Source: DASXIW01 sp036497785
Lineage (GTDB): Bacteria > Pseudomonadota > Alphaproteobacteria > Acetobacterales > Acetobacteraceae
DNA: 17,761 nucleotides
Direction of reading: 5' to 3'
Assembly: GCA_036497785.1 (NCBI GenBank)
Contig: DASXIW010000033.1
Location: forward strand, 1 to 17,761
Shown: positions 16,789-17,761 of the stretch, in pieces
Position numbering within the stretch: the first letter of the stretch is position 1
How the letters are laid out: each line of letters starts with the position of its first letter
Made by a program: the position numbers and the translations under genes
The notes under the pieces: generated by a model
Seen by the model: only the letters and a program-made list of their open reading frames with translations
Told to the model about the DNA's origin: nothing
The model's database searches: none

Positions 16789-17151
16789 CTATTCCCGCCC
16801 GGCCACCATCACGCTGACGGCGGCGGCAAGCGCGGCCGCGCGGAAGGGTTTGCGCAACACGCGAAATCCCTCATCGCCCAGGGGAGGCTCTACCCGGCCA
16901 CTGGTCAGAAGGCAGCGCAGACCGGGTCGGGCCACCAAGGCGCGGATGATCAGTTCGCGGCCGGACAGGCGGGGCATCGAATCATCGGTCACAAGCCCGT
17001 CGAAATGTCCGTCCTCGTCCAACAGGGCCAGGGCGGCCATGCCGTCGTTGGCCGTCACCACCACGAATCCCGCGGCGGTCAGCACATCCGCGGACAGCTC
17101 CAGCACCGCGGGATCATCGTCCACCAGCAGGATGCGCGGCTCGCCGGGCAT
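16789..17151 (-). CDS. Receiver-only response regulator
   Basis: A 120-residue single receiver domain of a two-component system. The acidic pocket is VDDDP (D11-D13), the phospho-acceptor is D56 in TDDSMPRLSG, the conserved hydroxyl is S84 in LLTSG, and the switch lysine is K101 in LRKPF. There is no DNA-binding or enzymatic output domain, so it should act by protein contact or as a phosphate sink, or as a detached receiver of a hybrid kinase; the sequence style (MPRLSGREL) resembles hybrid-kinase receivers. It starts three bases after the stop of the CopD-like gene, so the two are almost certainly cotranscribed. The glycosyltransferase gene follows after 89 bases in the same direction. No histidine kinase is in the window. 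Confidence 0.88.
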   Translation of the reverse strand: MPGEPRILLVDDDPAVLELSADVLTAAGFVVVTANDGMAALALLDEDGHFDGLVTDDSMPRLSGRELIIRALVARPGLRCLLTSGRVEPPLGDEGFRVLRKPFRAAALAAAVSVMVAGRE

Positions 17152-17154
17152 GCA

Positions 17155-17761
17155 TTATGCCTCGCGATATGAGAGCAGCATGAAGCCGATCAGCACGAAG
17201 CATACTGGCCAAATCCAGCCGGCGACACGGTTCCCCGGCGGATTAAGCCGCAATTCCCCCCAACGAGACCACCCGGCAGCGATACCGGCAAGTGCCAGCG
17301 GCGTGTGGGTCAGCTCGATTAGCAGCTGATCCTTCACATTGGCGATGGCGTGGCTGTGCGTCAGCAGCGCCGCGCCGGCAATCGCCGTGACCAGGGGGAA
17401 AACCAGCGCCGCATTGCGGTTCCGCCAGCCTCCGGAGCGCACCCGCCATTCGAACAGGCCGAACACCACTAGCAGCAGCACGAAGAAGCGGTGTTGCAGC
17501 ACCTCGATGTCGCGCAGGCTGTCAATGATGGAAATTTCGCCCAGCGGCCAGACCTCCGGGTCCGAGCGCAGGAACAGGAACACCGCCAGCAGCAGAAACA
17601 GCAGCGGCCAATGCCGTGCCCAGTGCTGCCCGGCCTGGTTCAGCAGGGCCAACACGCCGATGAGCAGCACAAACACGCCGGACCAGTGATGGTTGTATTC
17701 GGACCACGCGATATCGGCCGCGTTGCGGTCCGGCAATTCGCCGGAACCGGGCACGAAGGCG
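17155..17761 (-). CDS. CopD-like membrane protein, C-terminal part (runs off the window)
   Basis: At least 200 residues of a polytopic membrane protein, open to the window edge; the GTG at 17754 is probably an internal valine. Hydrophobic segments include GVFVLLIGVLALLNQ, WPLLFLLLAVFLFL, FFVLLLVVFGLFEW, ALVFPLVTAIAGAALL, HTPLALAGIAAGW and IWPVCFVLIGFMLL. Histidine-rich loops (YNHHW and LTHSHAIANVKDQLLIELTH) could bind metal. The arrangement recalls the C-terminal region of CopD/copper-resistance D family proteins, which sit in the inner membrane and handle copper delivery or uptake. I rate the family as likely, not certain. It precedes the receiver-only regulator by three bases; TAA is at 17155-17157. 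Confidence 0.6.
   Translation of the reverse strand, partial: AFVPGSGELPDRNAADIAWSEYNHHWSGVFVLLIGVLALLNQAGQHWARHWPLLFLLLAVFLFLRSDPEVWPLGEISIIDSLRDIEVLQHRFFVLLLVVFGLFEWRVRSGGWRNRNAALVFPLVTAIAGAALLTHSHAIANVKDQLLIELTHTPLALAGIAAGWSRWGELRLNPPGNRVAGWIWPVCFVLIGFMLLSYREA

Overview
The window is GC-rich DNA from a Gram-negative bacterium. The Tad-type pilus remnants, the MdtABC-type RND efflux genes, the D-erythronate-dehydrogenase-like epimerase and the 'LDPxKAxP' repeat-encoded C-termini suggest an alphaproteobacterium, plausibly Acetobacteraceae. This placement is an inference from protein style; no marker gene is present. No tRNA, rRNA, CRISPR array or complete insertion sequence was seen.

Region 1 (1-2810) is a graveyard. 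Fragments of a Tad (tight adherence) pilus locus lie on the minus strand: a TadE/TadG-like protein cut short at its C-terminus, a scrap of response-regulator receiver domain, a probable TadB C-terminus, a TadC-like N-terminus and the TPR-rich C-terminal half of TadD. These are joined in a way that suggests repeated deletions. Upstream sits a second TadG-like N-terminus. The first ~480 bases hold only an unrecognised, frame-broken coding remnant.

Region 2 (2965-11018, plus strand) has an intact Old Yellow Enzyme family alkene reductase, followed by an mdtA-mdtB-mdtC tripartite RND efflux operon that is thoroughly broken. The adaptor has lost its alpha-hairpin and most of its lipoyl domain by an in-frame deletion. 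Each of the two pump subunits carries two in-frame stop codons and three frameshifts. Neighbouring long genes are intact, so this looks like real decay rather than poor sequence. An intact YihY/BrkB family membrane protein follows 26 bases after the dead mdtC.

Region 3 (11944-14225) has a minus-strand beta-lactamase-fold serine hydrolase and a divergent plus-strand NAD-dependent epimerase resembling D-erythronate dehydrogenase.

Region 4 (14198-17761) has a 193-base element bounded by two inverted 34-base hairpin repeats. It supplies the last codons and stop codons of both convergent genes around it. To its right, on the minus strand, are a 778-residue fusion of a SAM methyltransferase and a family 9 glycosyltransferase with a beta-rich insert, a receiver-only response regulator, and the C-terminal part of a CopD-like membrane protein that runs off the window. 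The last three genes probably form one transcription unit reading from the right edge toward the repeat element.
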